Below, piece by piece: positions 31,218 through 41,385 of a stretch of DNA of 64,000 bases. The position numbers and the translations under genes are program-made. The notes beneath the pieces are model-generated. The model saw only the letters and a program-made list of their open reading frames with translations. It did not search any database and had not been told where the DNA came from. The stretch's first letter is position 1. Each line of letters opens with the position of its first letter. Source of the stretch: Staphylococcus shinii. GTDB lineage: Bacteria; Bacillota; Bacilli; Staphylococcales; Staphylococcaceae. The stretch spans positions 124,001 to 188,000 of the forward strand of contig NZ_JAGEVL010000001.1 in the NCBI RefSeq assembly GCF_017583065.1, given 5' to 3'.

Positions 31218-32576
31218 TTACTGCTTACGTGACACTTGTTTATAACGTAGATACATAAGAGTTAATAAGACAAACCAAATAGGTGTTAAAAATACTGCTA
31301 TTCTTGTATCAGTATTTACAAATAATAAACAAAATACTAATAAGAAGAAAGTTAAAATAACATACCCCATATATTTTCCACCTGGTAATTTAAATGTTGC
31401 TCTTTTATGTAGTTCAGGATTTCTACGATGGTAATTGATATATGCTACTGTGATTAATCCCCAAACAACAATAAATAATACGGTTGAAACGGTTGTGATA
31501 TATGTGAAAACAAGTGTGGCATTTGGAATGATATAGTTTAATAGTGCTGCGATCATAAGCAATGCACACGATACAAATATTGCAATATGCGGCACGCCAT
31601 TTTTATTTGTCTTTTCAAAGTAAGGTGGCGCTTGTTTTTGCGTTGAAAGTCCAAATAACATACGACTATTTGAGAAGATACCACTATTACAAGAAGAAGC
31701 CGCAGCTGTTAATACTACAAAGTTAATGATTCCTGCTGCAAAAGGAATACCAATTAGTGCGAACAATCTCACGAATGGACTTTCCTCAGGGTTAATTTGG
31801 TTCCATGGGATAATAGACATGATAACAGCTAACGCGCCTACATAGAATACTAATATACGAATAGGAACACTATTTACAGCTTTAGGCAATGTCTTTGTTG
31901 GATCTTTTGTTTCTCCGGCTGTTACTCCTATAAGTTCAATACCTACAAATGAGAACAATGCCATTTGGAAAGACATTACGAAACCACTCATACCTTTAGG
32001 GAATATTCCGTTGTTATATAAATTTGATAATGATGCATGTCCAAATTGCGTATCGTAAGCCATAATAATCATTATTGCACCAACTACTATTAATGCAATG
32101 ATGGTAAATATTTTAATAAGCGCAAACCAAAACTCTAATTCACCAAATAATTTGGCACTTAATAAGTTTAGTGACATTAAGACAAGTACACAAAATAATG
32201 CACTTATCCAGTTAGGTATATTTGGAAACCAAAAACTCACGTATTTTGCAACAGCAGTTACTTCTGCCATACCAGTAATGATCCAACAGAGCCAATATGT
32301 CCAACCTGTTACAAAACCTGCAAATGGACCGATATAATGGTTTGTGACATCTGCAAATGATTTGAAATTTGTGTTTGTTACTAATATTTCTCCCAATCCA
32401 CGCATAAACATAAAAAGCATAAAGCCAATTATGATATATGTAAGTAAAATAGAGGGGCCAGTTAACGCAATAGTCTGACCTGCTCCTAAAAATAGTCCTG
32501 TACCAATTGCTCCCCCGATTGCAATTAGCTGGATGTGACGATTACTTAGTTCTCTTTGTAATTCATGATTAGCCAT
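31218..32576 (-). CDS. APC amino acid permease, CycA-like (D-serine/D-alanine/glycine type)
   Basis: The 452-residue protein has 12 predicted membrane helices. It resembles E. coli CycA along its whole length: NRHIQLIAIGGAIGTGLF, GPSI, TGWTYWLCWIITGMAEV, FGELEFWFALIKI, FVGIELIGVTAGET, INFVVLTAAASSCNSGIFS and RMLFGL. CycA is a proton symporter for D-alanine, D-serine and glycine. S. aureus has a related gene often labelled aapA. Substrate assignment is by similarity only. It is transcribed alone, divergent from citZ. Confidence 0.85.
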   Translation of the reverse strand: MANHELQRELSNRHIQLIAIGGAIGTGLFLGAGQTIALTGPSILLTYIIIGFMLFMFMRGLGEILVTNTNFKSFADVTNHYIGPFAGFVTGWTYWLCWIITGMAEVTAVAKYVSFWFPNIPNWISALFCVLVLMSLNLLSAKLFGELEFWFALIKIFTIIALIVVGAIMIIMAYDTQFGHASLSNLYNNGIFPKGMSGFVMSFQMALFSFVGIELIGVTAGETKDPTKTLPKAVNSVPIRILVFYVGALAVIMSIIPWNQINPEESPFVRLFALIGIPFAAGIINFVVLTAAASSCNSGIFSNSRMLFGLSTQKQAPPYFEKTNKNGVPHIAIFVSCALLMIAALLNYIIPNATLVFTYITTVSTVLFIVVWGLITVAYINYHRRNPELHKRATFKLPGGKYMGYVILTFFLLVFCLLFVNTDTRIAVFLTPIWFVLLTLMYLRYKQVSRKQ

Positions 32577-32852
32577 AAAATTATACTCCTTTATTTAGTT
32601 AATTATTATTATGCTATGCAATATAAAATAAAACAACTATTTTTTTATATAGAGTCTATGGTGTTTAGTATAATAATACATTAATTATTTGTTATTAATC
32701 TTGATAACCAATTAAAAAGCTATAAAAATTGAAGTGAGCCACTTTCCATATTAAAATGAATTTATAACAATGTAAAAGATAGAAGTGTGTTATAGGGCAT
32801 ATAAACAAATAAGTATTTCATATTGATTTGGTAAGAAAATATACTCAAAATA

Positions 32853-32881
32853 TTCACAAAAGAGTCAATGTTGGATATAAT
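32853..32881 (+). promoter_or_regulatory. citZ promoter
   Basis: A -35 TTCACA (32853-32858) and a perfect -10 TATAAT (32876-32881) are 17 bp apart, predicting transcription from about 32888. Confidence 0.8.
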
Positions 32882-32895
32882 GAATTTTGAAAGCC

Positions 32896-32910
32896 ATTTC
32901 ATAATGAAAT
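32896..32910. promoter_or_regulatory. 15-bp palindrome in the citZ 5' UTR
   Basis: ATTTCATAATGAAAT is perfectly palindromic around one central base and lies about 8-22 nt after the predicted transcription start and 20 nt before the ATG. It could be a repressor operator or a short hairpin. Confidence 0.5.
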
Positions 32911-32929
32911 AGAAAAGGGGAATTTATAT

Positions 32930-34048
32930 ATGGCAGAGTTACAGAAAGGTTTAGAAGGGGTAATTGCATCTGAAACAAAAGTAAGTTCTATTATCGATAG
33001 CCAATTAACTTATGCTGGTTACGATATTGATGACTTAGCGCAGAATGCTGAATTTGAAGAAATTATCTTCTTATTATGGCATTATCGATTGCCAAATGAG
33101 GATGAATTAAAAGACTTAAAACAAAAACTGTTTGAATATATGACTTTAAATCCTAGAGTGTATAACCACTTTAAAGAATACGCGACAGGCAACGTTCATC
33201 CAATGACAGCTTTAAGAACTTCAGTTTCATATATTGCTCATTTTGACGAGCATGCTGAAGATGAAGAAGAAAGTCAAACACTGGATCGTGCTGTACGTAT
33301 TCAAGCTAAGATTGCTTCATTAGTCACGGCATACGCACGTGTTAGAGAAGGAAAGGAAATTGTAAAACCAAGTAGTGATTTAAACTATGCGGGTAATTTC
33401 TTGTATATGTTAAGAGGAGAATTACCTTCTGAAATTGAAATTGAAGCATTTAATAAAGCACTTGTTTTACACGCGGATCATGAGTTGAACGCATCGACAT
33501 TTACAGCTAGATGTGCAGTATCATCATTATCTGATATGTATTCAGGCATCGTAGCAGCTGTTGGTTCATTAAAAGGGCCACTTCACGGTGGTGCAAATGA
33601 ACGTGTAATGAGCATGTTATCTGAAGTGAAGTCTATTGATGAAGTCGATGAATATATTGATAATAAAATTAAAAATAAAGAAAAAATTATGGGCTTTGGT
33701 CACCGCGTATACAAAGATGGCGACCCAAGAGCTAAATACTTAAAAGAAATGAGTAGAAAAATCACTTCAGAAACAGGCCAAAGTCAATTGTTTGATATTT
33801 CAGTCAAAATTGCAGATAAAATGAAAGCTGAAAAAGGATTGATAGCAAATGTCGATTTCTTTAGCGCGACTGTATATCATAGTATGAATATTGATCACGA
33901 TTTATTCACTCCAATTTTTGCAGTAAGTAGAACTTCTGGTTGGATCGCTCATATCTTAGAACAGTATAGAGATAACAGAATTATGCGTCCAAGAGCTAAA
34001 TATATTGGTGAAACAAATAGAACTTATGAGCCAATTGAAAAAAGATAA
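32930..34048 (+). CDS. citZ: Citrate synthase
   Basis: The 372-residue type II-like citrate synthase begins with LEGVIASETKVSSIID. It has the conserved LHGGANERVM, the catalytic region MGFGHRVYKDGDPRA and the late SMNIDHDLFTP (catalytic Asp). It condenses acetyl-CoA and oxaloacetate, the entry step of the TCA cycle. AAAAGGGG precedes the ATG. The gene is followed by icd after 113 nt. icd also has its own promoter, so citZ may be transcribed alone or together with icd. In Bacillus and Staphylococcus citZ is repressed by glucose through CcpA, but I found no cre here. Confidence 0.96.
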   Translation: MAELQKGLEGVIASETKVSSIIDSQLTYAGYDIDDLAQNAEFEEIIFLLWHYRLPNEDELKDLKQKLFEYMTLNPRVYNHFKEYATGNVHPMTALRTSVSYIAHFDEHAEDEEESQTLDRAVRIQAKIASLVTAYARVREGKEIVKPSSDLNYAGNFLYMLRGELPSEIEIEAFNKALVLHADHELNASTFTARCAVSSLSDMYSGIVAAVGSLKGPLHGGANERVMSMLSEVKSIDEVDEYIDNKIKNKEKIMGFGHRVYKDGDPRAKYLKEMSRKITSETGQSQLFDISVKIADKMKAEKGLIANVDFFSATVYHSMNIDHDLFTPIFAVSRTSGWIAHILEQYRDNRIMRPRAKYIGETNRTYEPIEKR

Positions 34049-34083
34049 ATTTTTAATTGAATAAATAATTCTATTTATAAAAA

Positions 34084-34111
34084 TTGAAATTATTAACAAT
34101 TCATGTATGAT
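34084..34111 (+). promoter_or_regulatory. icd promoter
   Basis: A -35 TTGAAA (34084-34089) and a -10 TATGAT (34106-34111) are separated by 16 bp, about 50 bp upstream of the icd start. Confidence 0.65.
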
Positions 34112-34161
34112 ATTGGTTAGTACTACTAAAATAGAACTCAAAATTACGGAGGTTTTTTTAC

Positions 34162-35427
34162 ATGGCAGGAGAAAAAGTAGTTAAAACAAATGAAGGTTTA
34201 ACAGTACCAAATAATCCAACTATTCCATTTATTATTGGTGACGGCATCGGCCCTGATATTTGGAATGCAGCAAGCCGCGTAATTGACGCTGCAGTTGAAC
34301 AAGCTTATAACGGCGAAAAGAAAATCGAATGGAAAGAAGTATTAGCTGGCCAAAAAGCATACGATGAAACTGGCGAATGGCTACCTAAAGAAACACTTGA
34401 AACAATTGAAGAATATTTAATCGCGATTAAAGGCCCATTAACTACACCAATTGGTGGTGGAATTCGTTCACTGAATGTTGCTTTACGTCAAGAATTGGAT
34501 TTATTCACATGTTTACGTCCAGTACGTTGGTTCCAAGGCGTCCCTTCACCTGTAAAACGTCCTGAAGATACAGATATGGTGATCTTCCGTGAAAATACTG
34601 AAGATATCTATGCTGGTATTGAATTTAAAGAAGGTACACCAGAAGCAAAAAAATTAATTGACTTTTTACAAGACGAAATGGGTGCCAAAAACATTAGATT
34701 CCCTGAAACATCAGGTATTGGTGTGAAACCAGTTTCTAAAGAAGGTACAGAACGTTTAGTTCGTGCATCAATTCAATATGCTATAGATAACAACCGTAAA
34801 TCATTAACACTAGTACATAAAGGTAATATCATGAAATTTACTGAAGGTGCTTTCAAACAATGGGGTTATGATTTAGCGCATAATGAATTTGGAGATAAAG
34901 TATTTACATGGCAACAATACGATGAAATCGTTGAAAAAGAAGGTAAAGATGCTGCAAACGCTGCACAAGATCAAGCTGAAAAAGATGGTAAAATTATTGT
35001 TAAAGATTCAATTGCCGATATCTTTTTACAACAAATTCTAACTCGTCCAGCTGATCACGATGTAGTGGCTACGATGAACCTAAATGGTGACTATGTATCA
35101 GATGCGTTAGCTGCACAAGTTGGAGGTATTGGTATTGCTCCTGGTGCTAATATCAACTATGAAACTGGACATGCTATTTTCGAAGCTACACATGGTACTG
35201 CGCCAAAATACGCTGGATTAAACAAAGTGAATCCATCATCTGAGTTATTAAGTGCTGTATTAATGTTAGAGCATCTTGGATGGCAAGAAGCTGCTGATAA
35301 GATTACAAGTTCAATCGAAAAAACGATAGCTTCTAAAGTTGTAACTTATGACTTTGCTCGTCTAATGGACGGGGCAAAAGAAGTGTCTACTTCAGAATTC
35401 GCAGACGAATTAATTAAAAACTTATAA
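34162..35427 (+). CDS. icd: Isocitrate dehydrogenase (NADP-dependent)
   Basis: The 421-residue enzyme has the [14 protein letters not shown] start, [17 protein letters not shown] (with the substrate-binding serine), [23 protein letters not shown], and [11 protein letters not shown] in the cofactor site. It oxidises isocitrate to 2-oxoglutarate. The length and the cofactor loop fit the NADP enzyme of Firmicutes. The ATG follows ACGGAGG. A strong terminator follows, and the mdh gene that comes next in B. subtilis is absent here. Confidence 0.96.
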   Translation: MAGEKVVKTNEGLTVPNNPTIPFIIGDGIGPDIWNAASRVIDAAVEQAYNGEKKIEWKEVLAGQKAYDETGEWLPKETLETIEEYLIAIKGPLTTPIGGGIRSLNVALRQELDLFTCLRPVRWFQGVPSPVKRPEDTDMVIFRENTEDIYAGIEFKEGTPEAKKLIDFLQDEMGAKNIRFPETSGIGVKPVSKEGTERLVRASIQYAIDNNRKSLTLVHKGNIMKFTEGAFKQWGYDLAHNEFGDKVFTWQQYDEIVEKEGKDAANAAQDQAEKDGKIIVKDSIADIFLQQILTRPADHDVVATMNLNGDYVSDALAAQVGGIGIAPGANINYETGHAIFEATHGTAPKYAGLNKVNPSSELLSAVLMLEHLGWQEAADKITSSIEKTIASKVVTYDFARLMDGAKEVSTSEFADELIKNL

Positions 35428-35473
35428 TTCTATATAACAAAGCTAATATGCTTTGAATTAGAATCACTAGTTA

Positions 35474-35510
35474 AGTCTGAGACATGATAAGATGTCTCAG
35501 GCTTTTCTTT
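35474..35510 (+). terminator. icd terminator
   Basis: AGTCTGAGACAT (35474-35485) and ATGTCTCAGGCT (35492-35503) pair over 12 bp with one G-U, followed by TTTTC. Confidence 0.9.
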
Positions 35511-35937
35511 ATCTAGTTATCTCGATGGATAGTAAAGAAATTATTATAGTAAAATTGATTATTTCTTCTCTCTATAAGTTTAAAACTTATAGTATAAAAA
35601 GAGTAAACTAGAGTAAGTCAGCTTTTTTTGATTAAATGTAAAAGTGTAATTTTTTAATGACTTTTAGCTGATATTTGTTTGACTATCATATAATAAGTGT
35701 TCATATTATGAATTAAATGTTAAGATTTTATTAACTAAGGGTAATTAGAATAGTGTAATCAATCAAGTGACTTGGCTAGATACTCTGTATGTTCTAAAGT
35801 CACAAATATCGTATGTATATTGGCGTAGTTTGCTAATAAGTGCATTGTAAAGTTTTTGTTAAAAAATTTTAAACTATGTTATTTTTATTAAAATATAAGT
35901 TATAATTAATTTGTAAACACAATTATGGAGGTATACT
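35511..35937. promoter_or_regulatory. Long AT-rich region upstream of phoP with palindromes
   Basis: No gene was seen. The region holds a 21-bp palindrome at 35572-35592 (arms CTATAAGTTT, one central base), a TTCAT-ATT-ATGAA inverted repeat at 35700-35712, and GTTAA-N7-TTAAC at 35719-35735. TATAAT boxes at 35689-35694 and 35901-35906 are possible -10 sequences, but neither has a good -35. PhoP autoregulation is known in Bacillus, but I could not identify a convincing array of Pho boxes. Confidence 0.5.
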
Positions 35938-36648
35938 ATGTCACAAAAAGTACTTGTAGTAGATGATGAACAATCAATCGTAACCTTATTAAAATATAAT
36001 TTAGAACAAGCCGGATACATAGTAGAAGTTGCTTATGATGGAGAAGATGCATTAGAAAAAGTTAACTCTACAAACCCTGAATTGATTGTGTTGGATGTCA
36101 TGCTTCCTAAAAAAGATGGTATAGAAGTTTGTAAAGCAATACGTTCTGATAAAAATTTAGTGCCTATTCTGATGTTAACGGCCAAAGATGATGAATTTGA
36201 TCGTGTGTTAGGCCTTGAATTAGGGGCTGACGACTACATGACTAAACCATTTTCACCAAGAGAAGTGGTAGCGAGAGTGAAGGCAATATTAAGAAGATCA
36301 GCGATTGTTAATGAAGCAGTGCCAGTTGAAAATGATGAAGATGATATACTGATTGGATCAATAAGAATCAGACCAGAATATTTTGAGGTATATAGAGAAG
36401 ACGAATTGCTAGAATTGACTCCAAAGGAGTTTGAATTGTTATTATACCTTATTGAAAGACAGGGAAGAGTTATCACTCGTGAGCACATGTTGAATTCAGT
36501 TTGGAATTATGAATTCGCAGGAGACTCTAGAATTGTGGACGTACATATTAGTCATTTGAGAGATAAATTAGAAGAAAATCCTAAACAACCAAAACTCATT
36601 AAAACAGTTCGAGGGTTGGGCTATAAATTGGAAAGACCTAAAGTCTAA
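35938..36648 (+). CDS. phoP: Phosphate-response regulator PhoP
   Basis: The 236-residue OmpR-family regulator has a receiver domain with the phosphorylated Asp53 (VLDVMLP) and Lys103 (MTKPFS). A winged-helix DNA-binding domain spans about residues 135-233 (LTPKEFELLLYLIERQGRVITRE). It activates phosphate-scavenging genes when phosphorylated by PhoR. GGAGG lies 6 nt upstream of the ATG. Its stop codon shares one base with the phoR start (TAATG), so the pair is translationally coupled. Confidence 0.95.
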   Translation: MSQKVLVVDDEQSIVTLLKYNLEQAGYIVEVAYDGEDALEKVNSTNPELIVLDVMLPKKDGIEVCKAIRSDKNLVPILMLTAKDDEFDRVLGLELGADDYMTKPFSPREVVARVKAILRRSAIVNEAVPVENDEDDILIGSIRIRPEYFEVYREDELLELTPKEFELLLYLIERQGRVITREHMLNSVWNYEFAGDSRIVDVHISHLRDKLEENPKQPKLIKTVRGLGYKLERPKV

Positions 36649-38336
36649 TGCTCAAGTTTCACCAAAGACTTTTATTTTTATTATGTACCATCGTTATTAT
36701 TAGCTTTTTAATATTAGGCACTATTATCACACATGTAATCCATAATACTATTACAACTGGACAAGAAGGCGATCTAGAACACCAAGCACAACATTTTGTG
36801 AATCTCTATAATGATGATAAAAAAGAAGAGATGAAAGATGTTGCTAAAAGCGAAGAACTTACAGTGTATATTAAAGAAAATAACGATGTCTTGTTTTCGA
36901 CAAAACAAGGGACGCAAATTAATAATGATATAAATAATCCCGCTATTCCTTCTAAACTGACATATGATAAGCAAAATGATGACCATAGATTTACCTTTAA
37001 GACATCTATAAATAATAAAGATGTTTTAATTAGTGGTATAAACAATGAGATTTTAGAAATACAGATTGAAGTCTGGAAATATATAGCGATTATTGGTTTG
37101 TTTGTATTAATTATTATATTTTTAGTTGTAAGAAGCATTAATCGAACATATATTAGACCGATTAATGAAGTGACTTACGCCACAAATCTATTGGCTGAAG
37201 GTTATTATCATGTAAGGGTACCAGAAAGCAATGTCAAAGAGACAAGAGAATTGTTTGTAACTACTAATGAGCTAGCACGTAGGTTGCAAAGACTTAATCA
37301 TAAACAGAAACTGCAATCAAATAGGTTGAAAACAACTGTTGAAAATATCCCGAGTTCAATATTAATGATTGATAAATATGGTGAAATTGTTGTAGCAAAT
37401 AAATCGTTTTATCATGTATTTACACCAGATGAAGCTGTTGAACATAAAAGTTATGTTGATTTTACCGATATTAAATTACAAAGGTTAATTACTGAAGCTT
37501 TTAAAGTTGAGAAACCTATTTATGACCAAATTAAATTAACTATCAATCAAGTGCACGAGAAATATTTTGATACAGCTTGTGTTCCAATATTATCAAGAAC
37601 AAGGAAAAACCTTTACGGTATGGTCATTGTTTTACACGATATAACGAATCTTAAAAAACTTGAGAATTTAAGGCGTGAATTTGTAGCTAATGTATCGCAC
37701 GAATTGAAAACACCTATTACGTCAATTAAAGGATTTGCGGAAACGTTATTAGACGGTGCTAAAAATGATGAACAAACACTCAATGACTTTTTAAAAATTA
37801 TCTCTAAAGAGTCCGACCGTATTGAGACTTTAGTATTTGATTTATTAGATTTATCACATGTAGAACAACAGACAGAAATAGAAACTGCGTATATGAGTTT
37901 GTCTGACATAGCACAAACAACAATTAAGAACATACAAAAGATTGCGGAAGACAAAAACATAACTATAATTAATGAAATTGATTCTGATATTGTTATTGAT
38001 GCAAATCAAGATAAAGTATCTCAAGTTGCGCTTAACTTATTATCAAATGCGATTAGTTATTCTAAGGAAGATAGTGATGTGATAATCCGTGTTTATAAAG
38101 AAGACCAAAAGCGTATCATGGAAGTGCAAGATTTTGGAATTGGAATAAGTGAAGAAGATCAAAAACATATTTTTGAACGTTTTTATCGCGTTGATAAAGC
38201 GAGAAGTAGAGATTCAGGTGGTACTGGGCTGGGTTTATCTATCACTAAGCACATTATGGAAGCGCATGGCGGTAGGATTAATGTCTATAGTACACTTGGA
38301 GAAGGTTCTACATTTAGAGTCACTTTTTTTAAATAG
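36648..38336 (+). CDS. phoR: Sensor histidine kinase PhoR
   Basis: The 562-residue kinase has a first membrane helix (about 8-30), an extracellular domain of about 110 residues, a second helix (about 143-161) and a HAMP linker. A PAS domain around 225-330 follows. The HisKA motif FVANVSHELKTPITS carries the phosphorylated His351. The ATPase domain has the N box NLLSNAISYS, DFGIGIS and GTGLGLS. It senses phosphate limitation, probably through the Pst/PhoU system and wall-precursor signals as in Bacillus, and phosphorylates PhoP. Confidence 0.94.
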   Translation: MLKFHQRLLFLLCTIVIISFLILGTIITHVIHNTITTGQEGDLEHQAQHFVNLYNDDKKEEMKDVAKSEELTVYIKENNDVLFSTKQGTQINNDINNPAIPSKLTYDKQNDDHRFTFKTSINNKDVLISGINNEILEIQIEVWKYIAIIGLFVLIIIFLVVRSINRTYIRPINEVTYATNLLAEGYYHVRVPESNVKETRELFVTTNELARRLQRLNHKQKLQSNRLKTTVENIPSSILMIDKYGEIVVANKSFYHVFTPDEAVEHKSYVDFTDIKLQRLITEAFKVEKPIYDQIKLTINQVHEKYFDTACVPILSRTRKNLYGMVIVLHDITNLKKLENLRREFVANVSHELKTPITSIKGFAETLLDGAKNDEQTLNDFLKIISKESDRIETLVFDLLDLSHVEQQTEIETAYMSLSDIAQTTIKNIQKIAEDKNITIINEIDSDIVIDANQDKVSQVALNLLSNAISYSKEDSDVIIRVYKEDQKRIMEVQDFGIGISEEDQKHIFERFYRVDKARSRDSGGTGLGLSITKHIMEAHGGRINVYSTLGEGSTFRVTFFK

Positions 38337-38739
38337 TGATGATAAATAAAAATTTATGAATATGACAATTATCAATTAAGCATATTGCAAGCAAAATATA
38401 AAAATGCATCGTATCTAAACACTGAACTGACACTATTTGTAGTTTAGCTTAAGGTATATAAGTGAGGAATCGACGTCTGAATTTTAAAATCGACGTCGGT
38501 TTTTTATGTTTTTTTAAATGGTAGAAACTGCGTGAAATTGAACAGTTAAGCGTATATTTAAAAGGGATAAACATGTTAAGCTAGTATTAGAGCTAAGAGA
38601 ATTTTTCATAATAAATGATAGTAGCAATATATTTACAATTAATATGTTGATTATAAAAAAAGTATAATAACGTTTCGATATAGGTAAGTTAGTGATTTAT
38701 GCTAAAATGTTAAATAAATATGTGTTGGAGGTTAAAATA
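38337..38739. promoter_or_regulatory. phoR-polA intergenic region
   Basis: It contains the phoR terminator at 38468-38507 and, nearer polA, a TATAAT at 38663-38668 that may be the polA -10, with no clear -35. I see no gene; the open frame running into polA from 38692 is upstream read-through of the polA frame. Confidence 0.5.
38468..38507 (+). terminator. phoPR terminator
   Basis: AATCGACGTC (38468-38477) pairs with GACGTCGGTT (38492-38501, one G-U) and is followed by a T run. Confidence 0.8.
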
Positions 38740-41370
38740 GTGAATAAATTAATTCTAATTGATGGTAATAGTCTAAGCTTTAGAGCTTTTTATGCTTTAC
38801 CACTATTACAAAATAAAGCAGGTATACACACTAATGCCGTGTATGGATTTGCAATGTTACTAGAAAAGATAATCAAAGAAGAACAGCCTACACATTTTCT
38901 TGTTGCATTTGATGCAGGAAAAACTACATTTAGACATGATAAATATAGTGAATATAAAGGGGGACGTCAGAAAACGCCACCCGAACTGAGTGAGCAATTT
39001 CCTTATGTAAGGCAGTTATTGGATGCTTACCAAATTAAAAGATATGAATTAGAAAATTATGAAGCAGATGATATCATTGGAACATTAAGTAAAGAGGCAG
39101 ATAGCGCACAATTTGAAACTATTATTGTTACAGGTGATCGCGACTTAACACAACTAGCAACGGACGATGTTACAATTTATTACACAAAGAAAGGTGTGAC
39201 TGATGTTGATCATTACACGCCTGATTTTATTGCCGAAAAATATGATGGTTTAGTCCCAAATCAAATCATAGATATGAAAGGTTTGATGGGTGATGCATCA
39301 GATAATATCCCAGGTGTTGCGGGTGTCGGCGAAAAAACTGCAATTAAGTTATTAAAACAGTTTTCAACCGTGGAAAATGTTTATGAACATTTGGATGAAG
39401 TTTCTGGCAAGAAATTGAAAGAAAAACTAGAAAATAGTAAAGACGATGCGTTGATGAGTAAGGAACTCGCAACAATTAATTGTGAAAGTCCTATAGAGAT
39501 TTCGTTAGAAGATACAAAGTTACCAGAAAATCCAGATACTTCAGCTAAAATTGATCTATTTAAAAAATTAGAATTTAAACAATTGCTTGAGCAAATAGAT
39601 GTTGATGGGACACATTCTACAGCTGAAGAAAAAGAACTAAATGTAGAATCTGATTTTACAAATATTAACTTTAAAGCTTTAACTTCTGCTACTGTACATT
39701 TTGAATTAGATGGTACTAATTATTTGAAAGATGATATTTTGAAATTTGCATTGTTTGATGGTGAGCACCATATTGTTATTGATGCAACAACTATTCATGA
39801 TTATCCTGAACTTATAACTTGGTTAGAAGATGATACAACAGAAAAAAACGTTTATGATGCAAAAAAAACATATATTGTTGCACATAGGTTAGGTATAGAT
39901 ATTAAAAATATTATTTTTGATGTAATGCTTGCAAGTTATATTATCGATCCTTCTCGAGCTATTGATGACGTTAACTCTGTAGTTACCAATTACGGTCAGC
40001 ACTATGTTCAACAAAGTGTTGAAGTATATGGTAAAGGTAAAAAAAGACATTTACCTGAAGATGATGTATTGAATCATTATGTTGCAACTGTGATAGAAGC
40101 AATTAGTCAAGTTAAACCAATCATGCAAGAACAATTAATCGAATATAACCAAACAGATTTATTAGACAATTTAGAATTGCCATTAGCGCGCATATTAAGT
40201 GATATGGAAGAAACAGGGATTTACACTGTTGCTAGTGACTTGGAAGAAATGGAAAAAGAAATTCAGACTAAATTAGATGTACTGATTGACAATATTTATC
40301 AAGCTGCAGGTGAATCATTCAATATTAATTCACCAAAGCAATTAGGTGTCGTATTGTTTGAAACATTAGAGTTACCGGTAATTAAGAAAACAAAAACGGG
40401 ATATTCTACTGCAGTAGATGTACTAGAACAATTACAAGGACAACATCCAATTATAGAATATATATTAGAATACAGACAACTTGCTAAGTTACAATCTACT
40501 TATGTCGAAGGTTTACAGAAGGTTATAAGTGATGATAATCGTATTCACACGAGATTCAATCAAACATTAGCACAAACAGGTAGATTATCGTCTATCGATC
40601 CAAATTTACAAAACATTCCTGTCCGTTTAGAAGAGGGGAGAAAAATAAGAAAAGCATTTAAATCTAGTGATGATAACAATGTTATTTTTTCTGCGGATTA
40701 CTCGCAAATTGAACTCCGTGTACTAGCTCATATTACACAAGACGAAAGTATGAAACAAGCATTTATTAATGATGACGATATTCATACGGCAACAGCGATG
40801 AAAGTATTTGATGTAGAGCCTGATGAAGTAGACGGCATGATGCGTAGACAAGCTAAAGCAGTTAACTTTGGTATTGTTTATGGCATCAGTGATTATGGTT
40901 TGAGTCAGAGTTTAGGAATAACTCGGAAACAAGCTAAACAATTTATTGATGACTACTTAGATAGTTTCCCTGGCGTGAAACAATATATGGAGGATATCGT
41001 TAAAGATTGTAAAGCACAAGGCTATGTAGAAACCTTGTTACACCGTCGTAGATATATTCCAGATATCACAAGCAGAAATTTCAATTTGCGAGGTTTTGCA
41101 GAGAGAACCGCAATGAATACCCCAATTCAAGGTAGTGCTGCTGATATAATTAAATTAGCTATGGTTAACTTTGATAAAGAAATTAAGCATACTGATTTTC
41201 ACGCAAAGTTATTATTACAAGTACATGATGAATTGATTTTTGAATTACCGAAAGATGAAGTTGAAGCATTCAGTAAATTTATAGAAGAAATCATGGATAA
41301 TGCCCTTGAACTAGATGTTCCATTAAAAGTAGAATCTAGTTATGGGGCAACATGGTATGATGCAAAATAG
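38740..41370 (+). CDS. polA: DNA polymerase I
   Basis: The 876-residue A-family polymerase has an N-terminal 5' nuclease (about 1-290: LILIDGNSLSFRAFYAL, NYEADDIIGT, TGDRDLTQL, GLMGDASDNIPGV). A 3'-5' exonuclease-fold region follows in which the catalytic DxE is replaced (FELDGTN), so proofreading should be absent. The polymerase domain has motif A DYSQIELRVLAH, motif B RRQAKAVNFGIVYG and motif C QVHDELIFE. It fills gaps and removes RNA primers. The GTG at 38740 lies 8 nt after GGAGG and gives the expected length, so the longer upstream frame is rejected. It heads an operon with mutM and coaE. Confidence 0.96.
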   Translation: MNKLILIDGNSLSFRAFYALPLLQNKAGIHTNAVYGFAMLLEKIIKEEQPTHFLVAFDAGKTTFRHDKYSEYKGGRQKTPPELSEQFPYVRQLLDAYQIKRYELENYEADDIIGTLSKEADSAQFETIIVTGDRDLTQLATDDVTIYYTKKGVTDVDHYTPDFIAEKYDGLVPNQIIDMKGLMGDASDNIPGVAGVGEKTAIKLLKQFSTVENVYEHLDEVSGKKLKEKLENSKDDALMSKELATINCESPIEISLEDTKLPENPDTSAKIDLFKKLEFKQLLEQIDVDGTHSTAEEKELNVESDFTNINFKALTSATVHFELDGTNYLKDDILKFALFDGEHHIVIDATTIHDYPELITWLEDDTTEKNVYDAKKTYIVAHRLGIDIKNIIFDVMLASYIIDPSRAIDDVNSVVTNYGQHYVQQSVEVYGKGKKRHLPEDDVLNHYVATVIEAISQVKPIMQEQLIEYNQTDLLDNLELPLARILSDMEETGIYTVASDLEEMEKEIQTKLDVLIDNIYQAAGESFNINSPKQLGVVLFETLELPVIKKTKTGYSTAVDVLEQLQGQHPIIEYILEYRQLAKLQSTYVEGLQKVISDDNRIHTRFNQTLAQTGRLSSIDPNLQNIPVRLEEGRKIRKAFKSSDDNNVIFSADYSQIELRVLAHITQDESMKQAFINDDDIHTATAMKVFDVEPDEVDGMMRRQAKAVNFGIVYGISDYGLSQSLGITRKQAKQFIDDYLDSFPGVKQYMEDIVKDCKAQGYVETLLHRRRYIPDITSRNFNLRGFAERTAMNTPIQGSAADIIKLAMVNFDKEIKHTDFHAKLLLQVHDELIFELPKDEVEAFSKFIEEIMDNALELDVPLKVESSYGATWYDAK

Positions 41371-41385
41371 AAAGAAGGTACTTAA

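Larger units (their letters stand above)
32577..32929. promoter_or_regulatory. Intergenic region between the divergent permease gene and citZ
   Basis: These 353 bp hold the two divergent promoters. The citZ side is clear (see the promoter entry). The permease side has an ATG preceded by a weak GGAGTA and AT-rich sequence in which I could not choose one promoter. I saw no reading frame of note here. Confidence 0.6.
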
